Assembly (NCBI GenBank): GCA_963826505.1
Contig: CAWGXG010000008.1
Coordinates: 124,001 to 188,000 of the forward strand
Source: CAWGXG01 sp963826505
GTDB taxonomy: Bacteria; Chloroflexota; Anaerolineae; Aggregatilineales; Aggregatilineaceae
Length of the DNA: 64,000 bases
Direction: 5' to 3'
The notes beneath the pieces are model-generated. The model saw only the letters and a list, made by a program, of their open reading frames with translations, was not told the origin of the DNA and did no database searches. Positions 17,819 through 25,974 of the stretch are shown piece after piece. A program made the translations under genes and the position numbers. Each line of letters begins with the position of its first letter. Position 1 is the stretch's first letter.

Positions 17819-18103
17819 GTTTTTCTCCGATTCTCTGTCAATCGATTAAACGGAAAGCAGTCTAAAGCAGGTTCAACGTTGAAAATGCGTTCAGAAGCGT
17901 CTCCTTGTGAACTAAATTACCGTGTGGGTGGAGTACAAGGATATGCAAGGGGGGGTGATTCTCCTTGGCAGAAAAACGATAGGTATCTAAAAATGGTTAA
18001 AGTGGAATATGCTGGCATAGTGTGGCATAGTCCACTAATTGCCAGTATATAGCAGGTTGGGCAGTGGCGTCAATCCAACTGGATGTACGAATTTGCGGAA
18101 ATC
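17819..18103 (-). promoter_or_regulatory. Leader/promoter region of the salvage operon
   Basis: A 285-nt non-coding stretch between the radA stop and the binding-protein ATG. It holds the palindrome at 18022-18035, a second direct copy of its left part (TGGCATAGTG at 18013-18022), an AT-rich segment at 17980-18010, a G7 tract at 17949-17955 and the ribosome binding site GGAGAA just before the gene. I cannot assign a confident -35/-10 pair. The transcript leader is long, perhaps more than 150 nt. Confidence 0.45.
18022..18035. promoter_or_regulatory. Candidate GntR operator, site 2 (GTGGCATAGTCCAC)
   Basis: GTGGCATAGTCCAC has the same GTGG/CCAC arms and the same 6-nt spacer length as site 1 at 1528-1541, and differs from it at only two positions. 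It lies about 200 nt upstream of the binding-protein gene that heads the salvage operon. TGGCATAG is repeated just to its left (18013-18020), which could extend the binding site. Two such sites at the two control points of one pathway, with a GntR/UTRA gene in the operon, support a shared regulon. Confidence 0.55.
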
Positions 18104-19480
18104 TTAACGTTCTGCCGGGCGGGGCAGCGCGGCATTGAGCGCATCCGCAATGCTGCGGACAGCGATAAGTTCTGGACCATTGGCGCCAATCTCGTCACGC
18201 CGGAAGGTTTTGGGCACGACCACTCGCCTGAAACCCAATTTGGCCGCCTCACGCACACGTGTGGCAGTTTGGCTGACGGCGCGCAGTTCACCGCTCAGGC
18301 CGATCTCGCCCACAAATGCCATGTCGGCCGGAACTGGAACGTCCCACGCGCTTGACGCGACTGCGACCGCAATCGCCAGATCGGCTGCCGGTTCGTCGAT
18401 CTTCAACCCGCTGATCACATTGACGAAAAGGTCTTTTTCGTACAGCTTGATGCCTACGCGGCGTGTGAGCACGGCGGAGATAAGCAGCAGGCGGTTAAAG
18501 TCGATGCCGTTCGCAGTGCGGCGCGGATTCGGATACACAGTCTGGCTGGCAAGCGCCTGGACCTCGACCAACAGCGGGCGCGTGCCTTCCAATGTGACCG
18601 CGATCGCGCTGCCCGGCGCGTTCACCACGCGTTCGGCGATGAACAGCTCGGAAGGGTTGGTCACTTCGACCAGACCACGATCCCGCATCTCGAACACCCC
18701 GACTTCGTTGGTTGGGCCAAACCGGTTCTTCACGCTGCGCAGCAGGCGATACGCCTGAAAACGATCGCCTTCCAGGTAGAGCACGGTGTCAACAATATGC
18801 TCCAGCACGCGCGGTCCGGCGATGACGCCCTCCTTGGTCACGTGACCGACCAGGAAGACGGCGATGCCGCTGGTTTTGGCCAGCTCGCGGAACTGGCTGG
18901 CGCAGTCGCGCACCTGGCTCACACTGCCCGCTGCAGACGCCTTGCTCTCGAAATAGGTAGTCTGGATCGAGTCGACGACCAATATACGTGGCTTGATGGT
19001 ATCAACATGCGCCAGAATCGCGCTGATTTCGGTTTCCGTCACGAGATACAGGTTCTCGGAGGACACTTCCAACCGATCGGCCCGCATCTTGATCTGGCGT
19101 TCACTCTCTTCGCCGCTGACATACAGTACCGGGCCGGCCACGGGGCCCATCAGCGCGGCCACCTGCAGCAGCAGGGTGCTCTTGCCGATGCCCGGATCGC
19201 CACCCACCAGCACGACGCTGCCCGGCACCAGCCCGCCTCCCAATACGCGGGCCAGCTCCTCGACCGGCACCGGGTAGCGGTCGCCTGCATCAGCCGACAC
19301 CTCACTGAGCCGTTGCGGTTTCGAACGAGGGGGCGCGCTGCTGGCGGCGGCAGTCGATTCCGGTTCCTCGACGATTTCGATCATCGTGTTGAATTCGCCG
19401 CAGTTGGGGCATTTCCCCATCAAGCGTGGCAAGCGTCGTCCGCAGTTTTGGCATTCATAGACTGTATGCGATTTTGCCAT
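18104..19480 (-). CDS. radA: DNA repair protein RadA
   Basis: A 458-aa branch-migration ATPase of the RecA superfamily, full length. The N-terminal C4 zinc finger is CQNCGRRLPRLMGKCPNCG, the Walker A motif is GGDPGIGKSTLLLQ (about residue 95), and the RadA-specific KNRFG motif (VKNRFGPTNEVGVFEM) is present, followed by the Lon-like C-terminal domain (AVAVASSAWDVPVPADMAFVGEIGLSGELR). It acts in processing recombination intermediates. It lies upstream of, and in the same direction as, the salvage operon but is separated from it by 285 nt, so it is probably a separate transcript. Confidence 0.97.
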   Translation of the reverse strand: MAKSHTVYECQNCGRRLPRLMGKCPNCGEFNTMIEIVEEPESTAAASSAPPRSKPQRLSEVSADAGDRYPVPVEELARVLGGGLVPGSVVLVGGDPGIGKSTLLLQVAALMGPVAGPVLYVSGEESERQIKMRADRLEVSSENLYLVTETEISAILAHVDTIKPRILVVDSIQTTYFESKASAAGSVSQVRDCASQFRELAKTSGIAVFLVGHVTKEGVIAGPRVLEHIVDTVLYLEGDRFQAYRLLRSVKNRFGPTNEVGVFEMRDRGLVEVTNPSELFIAERVVNAPGSAIAVTLEGTRPLLVEVQALASQTVYPNPRRTANGIDFNRLLLISAVLTRRVGIKLYEKDLFVNVISGLKIDEPAADLAIAVAVASSAWDVPVPADMAFVGEIGLSGELRAVSQTATRVREAAKLGFRRVVVPKTFRRDEIGANGPELIAVRSIADALNAALPRPAER

Positions 19481-19554
19481 CTCGATTTGCTCCGCTGTGG
19501 CTGAGAATCAACCTGACTAGAGTATAACGTGAACATGCGTTCTAATCAAACGCC

Positions 19555-19590
19555 GAAAAAACAGGCGCCGAAGGAAATCCAAGCGCCTGT
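19555..19590 (-). terminator. Rho-independent terminator after the VanW gene
   Basis: An 8-bp perfect stem (ACAGGCGC 19561-19568 / GCGCCTGT 19583-19590) is followed on the minus strand by TTTTTTC. It lies just after the VanW-protein stop and before radA. Confidence 0.8.
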
Positions 19591-19616
19591 GCTCACACAT
19601 AGATTTCGACTCAAAC

Positions 19617-21509
19617 TCACCCGTTGATGCGCGGGTCTCCGGGCGCGACTTCGTACTGATCGGCCCAGGGCATGTAATGGCTGTGGAATTCCTCGTGATC
19701 GATGATGACGCGGTCACCCTCGTACACAGTGCGGTAGACGTAGACGTCCGCGCCGCTGACCGCATAATCCACCTGCCGGATCTGACCGGATTGCAAGGCG
19801 GAATTGGCGCGGTAGATGGCAGGAGGCGGTGAGGTCTGGTTGCGGACATAGGGGCCGTCTTTGACGACGCGCCGATCAAGGCTCGTGCTGTAGAATTTCC
19901 AGGTGATCGTACTGTTAGCGGTGTTGACGTAGGTTTCGATCAACAGGTAATAGGGCGTGTCGTTCACGAAACGGAAATCGACGATCGGCTCGTAGACGGT
20001 GGCATCCATGCCCGGACCTTCGCCCTCTTCATAGTAGCCCACGCGGTAAGCGTGTTCGATCCGCTCGACGATGGGGTAACCGCCGTAGAAGGCTGTCTGA
20101 AAAGCCGTCGTCGCGACCTGGCAGACGCCGCCACCCACGCCGGTGATCGTCTGGTTGCCGACGATGATCAACCCTTGCTCGTATCCGGTTTCCACGCTGA
20201 CATCACCTAACCACTCGTTGAACGAGAAGGTATCGCCGGGCGCGATGACCAGCCCATGAAAGTGCGAAGACGCCACTTGAATATTAGTTCGGCGTGCGGC
20301 CGTCGAGCCGTAGTAATACGTCGTTTTCTGGACGACTTTTTCGGTGATGCCTAACTGCTGGGCCGTCGCGGTGTCGCTGACGTCTGGCGCGATGTCCTGG
20401 AAGACGAGTTGTACGCGGCGGTTGGCCGGGTCGGGCGAAGTCACGGCAGCATCAAACTGGGCCAGCGTGCTTTCGACATCCAGCGCGCGCCCGTCGACGC
20501 TGTTCTGGATGACTTCCAGCTGGCGCGTCTCGTCGTTGAAGGTGAAGCGCGCGTTAGCGGGCTCGAAGGCGAGCTGGGGAGCCAGATCATTCAGAAATGC
20601 ACGCGGCTCGTCCAGATTGACCGATACGTCATAACTCACCGTGCCGTCTGCCTCGCTGACCTGCTGGATCACCAGCATTTTTTCCAGCGACGGAATCTGG
20701 GCTACCCACGGACCTTGCGCCGTGCCATCGGTCGGCGACATATAGAACTCGACAGGGGCAGACAGAATCAGATTGACCTGATCGGCGGCGGCGCTGGCGT
20801 CCCACACACTGGGCGGCGTTTCGTTGACGACCAGCGTAATCTCGCTGTGCTCACTCAACCCCACGATCTCTTTGCGCAGGGCGCTCAACGTGGCCGGAAC
20901 ATCGACTGCGCGGCCAATCTGCGCCGGGGGCGAGACGGCCTGCCCATCGCGAATGGTCAGGGTCGCATCGATCACGGGCCGGTTGACGAACGTGACCGCG
21001 ATGTCGTTGAGGATACGCTCAGCGCTGGACTGGTTGTACGTGATCACCGGCGTGACAGGGTAGCCGTTGGTGCGCATATCAAGCTGCTTGAGCACGTTAG
21101 CCAGCCCGCCACTTTCGCGTCCAGCGCGGAAGGCAGCGTCTACGGTGGCTTCCGCGTCCAACTTCACACCGAGATCGGCGGCGGTGTATTCCCACTGGGC
21201 ATCGCCGTAACGGAAGACAAATGTGGCGTTGTCTGCGTACGTGAACTGTTTGGACAGGGCTGCGATGGCTTCCTGGCGACTCATCCCGGTCAGGTCAACG
21301 CCCAACACCGACGAAACGCCGGGGTAAATCTCATCCTGGTGAACGAACTCGTAGCCCGCTACGATAATCGCCAACACAAAGAACAATAGCAGGGTGCCCG
21401 TGATGGTCAGCAAAAACAGGCGCAAACCCCACGGATTGGCGTGACGACGCGGAGCATAAGGATAAGAAGCGGACGGCTGGCGGGGGTAGGGGAGATTGGG
21501 AGTGCTCAT
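19617..21509 (-). CDS. VanW-family membrane-anchored cell-wall protein
   Basis: A 630-aa protein. Residues 1-27 are a short Pro/Tyr-rich cytoplasmic tail, followed by one transmembrane helix (LRLFLLTITGTLLLFFVLAIIV). Next come two repeats of a putative peptidoglycan-binding domain (PG_binding_4-like; GVDLTGMSRQEAIAALSKQF near residue 70 and a second around 250-380). The VanW domain lies near residues 400-540 (FSFNEWLGDVSVETGYEQG, GVGGGVCQVATTAFQTAFYGG, RIEHAYRVGYYEEG). The exact biochemical role of VanW is unknown; it occurs on the outside of monoderm cells. The gene is divergent from the 21631 gene and ends in a clear terminator. Confidence 0.88.
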   Translation of the reverse strand: MSTPNLPYPRQPSASYPYAPRRHANPWGLRLFLLTITGTLLLFFVLAIIVAGYEFVHQDEIYPGVSSVLGVDLTGMSRQEAIAALSKQFTYADNATFVFRYGDAQWEYTAADLGVKLDAEATVDAAFRAGRESGGLANVLKQLDMRTNGYPVTPVITYNQSSAERILNDIAVTFVNRPVIDATLTIRDGQAVSPPAQIGRAVDVPATLSALRKEIVGLSEHSEITLVVNETPPSVWDASAAADQVNLILSAPVEFYMSPTDGTAQGPWVAQIPSLEKMLVIQQVSEADGTVSYDVSVNLDEPRAFLNDLAPQLAFEPANARFTFNDETRQLEVIQNSVDGRALDVESTLAQFDAAVTSPDPANRRVQLVFQDIAPDVSDTATAQQLGITEKVVQKTTYYYGSTAARRTNIQVASSHFHGLVIAPGDTFSFNEWLGDVSVETGYEQGLIIVGNQTITGVGGGVCQVATTAFQTAFYGGYPIVERIEHAYRVGYYEEGEGPGMDATVYEPIVDFRFVNDTPYYLLIETYVNTANSTITWKFYSTSLDRRVVKDGPYVRNQTSPPPAIYRANSALQSGQIRQVDYAVSGADVYVYRTVYEGDRVIIDHEEFHSHYMPWADQYEVAPGDPRING

Positions 21510-21541
21510 GATGGTCCACCCGTTGGCTCGTGTTCTGGACG

Positions 21542-21570
21542 AATATTTGCAATACCGCGATTAGTGTCAA
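21542..21570 (-). promoter_or_regulatory. Promoter of the VanW gene
   Basis: On the minus strand a perfect TTGACA (21565-21570) is followed by a 17-nt spacer and AATATT (21542-21547, 4/6 match). It is 33 nt from the VanW start codon. A weaker divergent pair on the plus strand (TTGCAA 21547-21552, 18 nt, TATTAT 21571-21576) could serve the 21631 gene. Confidence 0.5.
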
Positions 21571-21630
21571 TATTATTGCGTATAGTAGCACGTTTAAGCC
21601 GCTGCAACAACGTGGGCGTGGAGGTTAAGC

Positions 21631-22002
21631 ATGACGAATCATAATGGTGCTCACCCGGACGGAGTTGATGACGCGCGTCCTAGTACCCCACTGCGTGAGG
21701 CGCGCCGCAGTGTGATTCAACGCGTGTACGCCACCAAAGACACGGCGGCCGACCAGCTCATTACGGCGGCCGAGCGTATCCGTTCGGAGGCGTTCCGCTC
21801 GGGGGACGACGTTACGATCCGGCAGGCCCAGCAGATCGCGCGCAGCCTGGAACGAGCGGCGGTCTATCTGCACGGCCACACTATCGATCAGATGACCGGC
21901 AACGCCACCCAGGTCGTCCAATCGAAGCCCTGGCAGGCTGTGATGATTGCGTTTGTAGTGGGTATTATCTTTGGCCGGAGTTTCCGGCGCGACCGGACCT
22001 AA
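21631..22002 (+). CDS. Small membrane-anchor protein, DUF883/ElaB-like
   Basis: A 123-aa protein with a long amphipathic helical region (residues 20-85; VYATKDTAADQLITAAERIR) and a C-terminal transmembrane helix (PWQAVMIAFVVGIIFGRSF) ending in RRDRT. The architecture and the PWQAV...G..GR pattern resemble the ElaB/YqjD/DUF883 group of inner-membrane proteins that associate with ribosomes. Similarity is by pattern only. GGAGG precedes the ATG. It is divergent from the VanW gene. Confidence 0.65.
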   Translation: MTNHNGAHPDGVDDARPSTPLREARRSVIQRVYATKDTAADQLITAAERIRSEAFRSGDDVTIRQAQQIARSLERAAVYLHGHTIDQMTGNATQVVQSKPWQAVMIAFVVGIIFGRSFRRDRT

Positions 22003-22053
22003 CCCGGCACCTGATCATGTGCTGGACTTACGTCAGAAAGCGGACAAATCTCA

Positions 22054-22896
22054 ATGTTCAAGCTTGTGCTGTTGTTCGATAGCACGACCAAGACCGACCA
22101 GTTCGATCTGCGTTACAAGCGCAATATTGCCCTGCTGCGCAAGCTGCCGGGTGTGATTCGTATTGACGAGGGAAGTGTCACGGGCAGCCCGGCTGGGCAG
22201 CCGCATTTTCATCGGATAGTAGACGTTGTTTTCGAAAGCTTCGACGTGCTAGATCTGGCGTTGGTGTCGCCTGAAGGAGTGGCGGCGGGCAAAGACCTGA
22301 TGGGGTTCGCCGGGCAGGGTGTGGATCTGCTGTTTGTGAGCATGGACGAGTCCAGCGAAGAGCATCCCCTGGCCCCGAAGAATTTACAGGCGTATCTGGA
22401 GAATTTCGAGATCGAGGGCGAAATTGTGTACCCCGGGGCGCCCACACCGACAGTTCCGGCAGCGGCGGCGGCTTTGGATGTGGACGCGAGCCAGATCGTG
22501 AAATCGGTGGTGTTCCTGGTCGATGAGCGGCCCTTCCTCGTATATGGCTGCGGGACGCGGCACGTCGATCAGCGCAAACTGGCGACACGCTTGAATGTGA
22601 GTTGTAAAGCTGTCCGGTTGGCCAACGCCGATCAGGTGCTCGATCTCACCGGTTACGCGATTGGCACTGTCCCGCCATTGGGACTCAAAACCCCCATGCC
22701 GGTCTTCATGGACCCCGCGATTCTGGATCACGAGGTAGTCTATGCGGGTGGCGGCGGGATCAATGCACTGCTCAAGATCGCCAGCGCGGAACTCCAGCGC
22801 GCCAGCAACGCGGAAGTCGCTCCGATGTTGGAGGATCCGGCGGGGGAGAGTGCGCCCGCTCAAAACGAGGACGATGAGGAGCAAGCCCAATCTTGA
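22054..22896 (+). CDS. Fusion of EthD-like domain and YbaK/prolyl-tRNA deacylase domain
   Basis: A 280-aa two-domain protein. Residues 1-100 look like an EthD ferredoxin-fold domain: MFKLVLLFDSTTKTDQFDLR, LPGVIRIDEGSVTGSP, HRIVDVVFESFDVLDLAL and SPEGVAAGKDL. Residues 105-255 are a YbaK/ProX-type editing domain: LDVDASQIVKSVVFLVDERP with the conserved lysine, FLVYGCGTRHVDQRKLA, GYAIGTVPPLG and VFMDPAILDHEVVYAGGG. The last 25 residues are acidic and disordered. The YbaK part would hydrolyse mischarged tRNA. What the EthD part does is unknown. The fusion lies directly upstream of a tRNA-Arg gene. Confidence 0.8.
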   Translation: MFKLVLLFDSTTKTDQFDLRYKRNIALLRKLPGVIRIDEGSVTGSPAGQPHFHRIVDVVFESFDVLDLALVSPEGVAAGKDLMGFAGQGVDLLFVSMDESSEEHPLAPKNLQAYLENFEIEGEIVYPGAPTPTVPAAAAALDVDASQIVKSVVFLVDERPFLVYGCGTRHVDQRKLATRLNVSCKAVRLANADQVLDLTGYAIGTVPPLGLKTPMPVFMDPAILDHEVVYAGGGGINALLKIASAELQRASNAEVAPMLEDPAGESAPAQNEDDEEQAQS

Positions 22897-22920
22897 CGAT
22901 CCGCTCAATATGGGTAGAAT
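22893..22920 (+). promoter_or_regulatory. Promoter of tRNA-Arg
   Basis: TTGACG (22893-22898) and TAGAAT (22915-22920) each match the consensus at 5 of 6 positions and are 16 nt apart, 14 nt before the tRNA. The -35 box overlaps the stop codon of the upstream gene. Confidence 0.6.
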
Positions 22921-22934
22921 AAACGGCAGATCGC

Positions 22935-23006
<72 letters not shown>

Positions 23007-23012
23007 TGCAAA

Positions 23013-23045
23013 GAGCGGTGGTTCCAATGGAGCGCCGCTTTTTTG
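23013..23045 (+). terminator. Terminator after tRNA-Arg
   Basis: A 7-bp stem AGCGGTG / CGCCGCT (one G-U pair) is followed by a T6 run (TTTTTTG). It lies between the tRNA and the convergent decarboxylase gene. Confidence 0.65.
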
Positions 23046-23057
23046 TTTTTCCACGCG

Positions 23058-24047
23058 CTAAAACAGGTGCTCCGCGATGATCTGTGTGCCCGGTCCTGGC
23101 GCATTGACCAACACGTCGCGCACACCCGACAGCGCGCGCAGCCGCGTTTCGAGTGTCGGGGCGTCCGGACTTTCACACAGAACGTGGACGTTGGCCCCGG
23201 CGTCTATGGTGAAATAACATGCCAGCCCATTGCTGCGCCACTCGCGGACTCCATGCATGATGCGCACCGTCTCCGGCGACCAATAGAGCACGCTGGGCTG
23301 CGACGTCATCGCGACGGCATGCATGCGGATGGCTTCCTGTTCGGTTTCTTCGCCAAATGTCGCGAAGTCGCGCGCCAGCAGCGCCGCGCGAATGATCGGC
23401 AGCGCGCGCTCCGCCGCCGCCAGCCGCGCTTCCGCAAAGGGACTGGGTCCGACCAGTTCATGCCCCTTGCTGGATCCCACTTTTTTGTGTTCCGTTTGGA
23501 CGATCGCGATCAGATCGCACAATGCCCAATGCTCCGGAGGGGCTATCTGCTCTGCGTAGGAGTTTGCGCTGGTGTCTGCCGTGTACCATTCCACGAAACC
23601 CGCGGGGATCGACCGGCACGCCGATCCCGATCCTAGCCGGGCGAGGATAGTTAGCCCTCGTTCATCGAGCGCCAACCCGGCCGCCGCGCAGCCCGCCGCC
23701 GTCAGAGCGGCGAAGGCGGATGCCGACGAGGCGATTCCGGCTCCCATGGGGAAAGAATTGCGCGAGGTCACGCGCGCGCGCGTCACGATCCCGGCGACTG
23801 ACCGGATGCGGTCGAGATGGTCCGACACGCGCTGGGCGGCCTGGGTTGTAGCACTTTCGCCGTCTATCGTGACCTCATCAGACTCAAGCTTGAGATCGAA
23901 GTAAACAGTCGTCGACGTAGTGGCGTGGTCCAGGTTCATCGAGAGCGAGCTATTAAGCGGCAAGCGTAGCGCGTGATCGCGGCGGCCCCAATATTTCACG
24001 AAGGCGATATTTGCGCAGCTTTGCGCGGTGGCTTTACGCAGACTCAT
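23058..24047 (-). CDS. mvaD: Mevalonate diphosphate (or phosphomevalonate) decarboxylase
   Basis: A GHMP-superfamily decarboxylase of about 329 aa. It opens with the MvaD-type CANIAFVKYWGRRD and LPLNSSLSMNL, has the ATP loop FPMGAGIASSASAFAAL and the GSGSACRSIPAGFVEW box, and shows ETEQEAIRMHAVAMTS. It makes isopentenyl diphosphate from mevalonate diphosphate, or isopentenyl phosphate if it is of the phosphomevalonate type known in the Chloroflexota genus Roseiflexus. The motifs seen here do not let me separate the two. The ATG at 24047 is preferred because AGAGGA lies 9 nt before it; the ATG at 24056 overlaps the mevalonate kinase stop and has no spacing from that site. Confidence 0.88.
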   Translation of the reverse strand: MSLRKATAQSCANIAFVKYWGRRDHALRLPLNSSLSMNLDHATTSTTVYFDLKLESDEVTIDGESATTQAAQRVSDHLDRIRSVAGIVTRARVTSRNSFPMGAGIASSASAFAALTAAGCAAAGLALDERGLTILARLGSGSACRSIPAGFVEWYTADTSANSYAEQIAPPEHWALCDLIAIVQTEHKKVGSSKGHELVGPSPFAEARLAAAERALPIIRAALLARDFATFGEETEQEAIRMHAVAMTSQPSVLYWSPETVRIMHGVREWRSNGLACYFTIDAGANVHVLCESPDAPTLETRLRALSGVRDVLVNAPGPGTQIIAEHLF

Positions 24048-24052
24048 GCGGT

Positions 24053-25069
24053 TCATTCCTCTGGGGACGCGGGTTCAACCCGCACGCCGGGCGCGTGCGG
24101 GGCTACGCGCACGATCTGACCACCCGCCGCTTCCAGCGCGCTTTCGACAGCGGTCCGGCGGTCGTCGGGAACCAGCGCAATGATGCAATCGCCGCCGCCC
24201 GCGCCGCTGAGCTTCGCGCCATAGGCACCGGCGGCACGCGCGCTGAAACACAGCGTCGACGTTTCGGGTACATCCACGCCCAACGCGTGCGCCAGCCCGT
24301 GACCAATATCGAGCAGCGTGCCCAATTGCGCCCAATCAGCCTGGACGATGGCCTGTTGGCCCGTCTCAACGAGGCGCGCCATCGCGTCGAACACGCTGTT
24401 AATCGCGGCGGGATAGGCGGCCAGGCGATCGTTGACGCGCCGTACATAGGTCGGCGTGTCGGCTTTGATACCGGAATAGGCGGCCACCAGGGGCAGAGAG
24501 GGGCTATTCAGCGGCGTGATGACGCGCGGCTCGCTGCCGCCGTAAAACAACGTGCCGCCGTACAACGCCGCCGCCAGATCAAAGCCCGAGCCGGTTTGCT
24601 GCACGCGCCTAATCGCTTCCAATCCCAGGTCGAACAGGGTGCGCAAGGGGAGTTCTTGGCCTGTGAGGTGGGCTAACCCGAACATCGTGCAAGCCACTGT
24701 TGCCGACGAGCTGCCTAATCCAAGCTGGCTGGAGAAATCGCTGTGAGTTTCGATCGACACGCCGCGCGCCAGCCCGATCCGGTCGCGGAACAGCGCCAGC
24801 GCACTCTCGATGAAGCGTGTCCCGCGGGCCCACGCCTGCCCACCGCTGAACACGTCGTTCAGCATTCCAGTGACGTGATCGACGCCGACATCTGGCGCGT
24901 GGATGGTTACGGTGGAGTCGCGAGGGTCGGCCCACGCCAGCGTCATGTGCAGCCGCGCGTCCATGGCGGTGACCAGACAGGGTCGCCCATGCACGACAGC
25001 ATGTTCGCCGAGCAGCATGAGTTTGCCCGGCGCTGAGACGCGTACTTCCGGCGGATTGGCGTAAGTCAT
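24053..25069 (-). CDS. mvk: Mevalonate kinase (GHMP family)
   Basis: A 338-aa GHMP kinase. The N-terminal motif is SAPGKLMLLGEHAVVHGRPC, the ATP-binding loop is LGLGSSSATVACTMFGLAH (about residue 115), and the C-terminal glycine-rich motif is KLSGAGGGDCIIAL. It phosphorylates mevalonate in the isoprenoid pathway. It is followed directly by the decarboxylase gene and preceded by the TIR-domain gene (23-nt gap). No phosphomevalonate kinase, isopentenyl phosphate kinase or IPP isomerase is in the window. A related GHMP activity is possible, but the pairing favours mevalonate kinase. Confidence 0.88.
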   Translation of the reverse strand: MTYANPPEVRVSAPGKLMLLGEHAVVHGRPCLVTAMDARLHMTLAWADPRDSTVTIHAPDVGVDHVTGMLNDVFSGGQAWARGTRFIESALALFRDRIGLARGVSIETHSDFSSQLGLGSSSATVACTMFGLAHLTGQELPLRTLFDLGLEAIRRVQQTGSGFDLAAALYGGTLFYGGSEPRVITPLNSPSLPLVAAYSGIKADTPTYVRRVNDRLAAYPAAINSVFDAMARLVETGQQAIVQADWAQLGTLLDIGHGLAHALGVDVPETSTLCFSARAAGAYGAKLSGAGGGDCIIALVPDDRRTAVESALEAAGGQIVRVAPHAPGVRVEPASPEE

Positions 25070-25092
25070 GGCCTGTTCCCGGCGTGTGGAGT

Positions 25093-25764
25093 TCAGACGC
25101 TGAGGGCCTGGACCATCTCGCGGAACTGCTGCTTATAATCGTCGCCGCTGAAATCGAAACGCGGCTTGCGCCGCAGGTCGTCCGGCAGCTCGGTGGGTTG
25201 AAGTTGGGCGACGACGATCGGCTTGCGTGCTTCGACGAAAAAACGCAGCGCTTCGGTGACGTTGGTGGCCCGGATCGCCAGCGGCGACAGCACGACGATC
25301 ATGTTTTTGCATTCGACCAGCGCCGGGTGCACGCCGGTCGCCCAGTGTACGTCATCGACATCGCTGCCAGCCAACCAGGTGTGGATGCCGATCCGGCCCA
25401 GGTCTTCCGCCAGGATTTCTGCAAATTCCGCGTCTGTTACGCTGTAATTGATGAAGGTGACATTGGTATGGGCACGGCGCGTCACTTTGCCGCCACCCGG
25501 CGCTTCGGTGACCTGAACTGGCTGCGGGCGTTTCAACTTCCCGTGAGCCGCCGTCCTACCCATGCGAAAAACCACTGTTCCGCAGATCGAGCATATCCCG
25601 CGCATGCCCGGTGCGCCGCGCCGCGTCCAGATCGGTTCGGGATCGTCCATCACGGTCTTTTGCTTGCAGGTCATGCAATAGGCTTCGATGTCGTCTGCGT
25701 CGTCTTCGAGATCGTATTCATCATACAGATCGTCATCGTATTGATTGTCGTGTTGGTCATTCAT
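25093..25764 (-). CDS. DUF5679-like zinc ribbon plus TIR domain protein
   Basis: A 223-aa protein starting at MNDQHDNQYDDD (the upstream in-frame extension to 25839 is unlikely). Residues 1-27 are acidic. Residues 28-70 form a two-CxxC zinc ribbon (YCMTCKQKTVMDDPEPIW, GICSICGTVVFRMG) of the DUF5679 type. Residues 95-220 look like a TIR domain (TNVTFINYSVTDAEFAEILA, GIHTWLAGSDV, KNMIVVLSPLA, VTEALRFFVEARKPIVV), with a glutamate in the position expected for the NADase-type TIR residue. It lies immediately upstream of the mevalonate genes, co-directional. Whether it cuts NAD or is only a scaffold is unknown. Confidence 0.75.
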   Translation of the reverse strand: MNDQHDNQYDDDLYDEYDLEDDADDIEAYCMTCKQKTVMDDPEPIWTRRGAPGMRGICSICGTVVFRMGRTAAHGKLKRPQPVQVTEAPGGGKVTRRAHTNVTFINYSVTDAEFAEILAEDLGRIGIHTWLAGSDVDDVHWATGVHPALVECKNMIVVLSPLAIRATNVTEALRFFVEARKPIVVAQLQPTELPDDLRRKPRFDFSGDDYKQQFREMVQALSV

Positions 25765-25974
25765 ACGTGTTGGCCTATAGCTGTGCAATTGGCGTTGTTG
25801 CCAGCATGTCCGGATATTGTGTGATAGCTTAACACACAAGGCGATTTATGCGTAGTTGCCGCAAGGTGATACAATCGATCGCGCTGCCGGTGATTATTCT
25901 ACGGGGCGGGGGAATTCAACTGAAATTCGCGGGCGACTGAAGCGCCTGCTGTTACGCTATGTGGAAGGATAATC

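Noticed and set aside
16100..18052. 650-codon open frame on the plus strand
   Set aside because: It is antisense to the binding-protein gene, which has a signal peptide and clear family motifs. The open frame follows from high-GC codon use, and its product has low-complexity, Arg/Gln/His-rich composition.
25856..25875. TTGCCG...TACAAT as a transketolase promoter
   Set aside because: The spacing is only 8 nt. The TACAAT may still be a -10 box, but no matching -35 was found.
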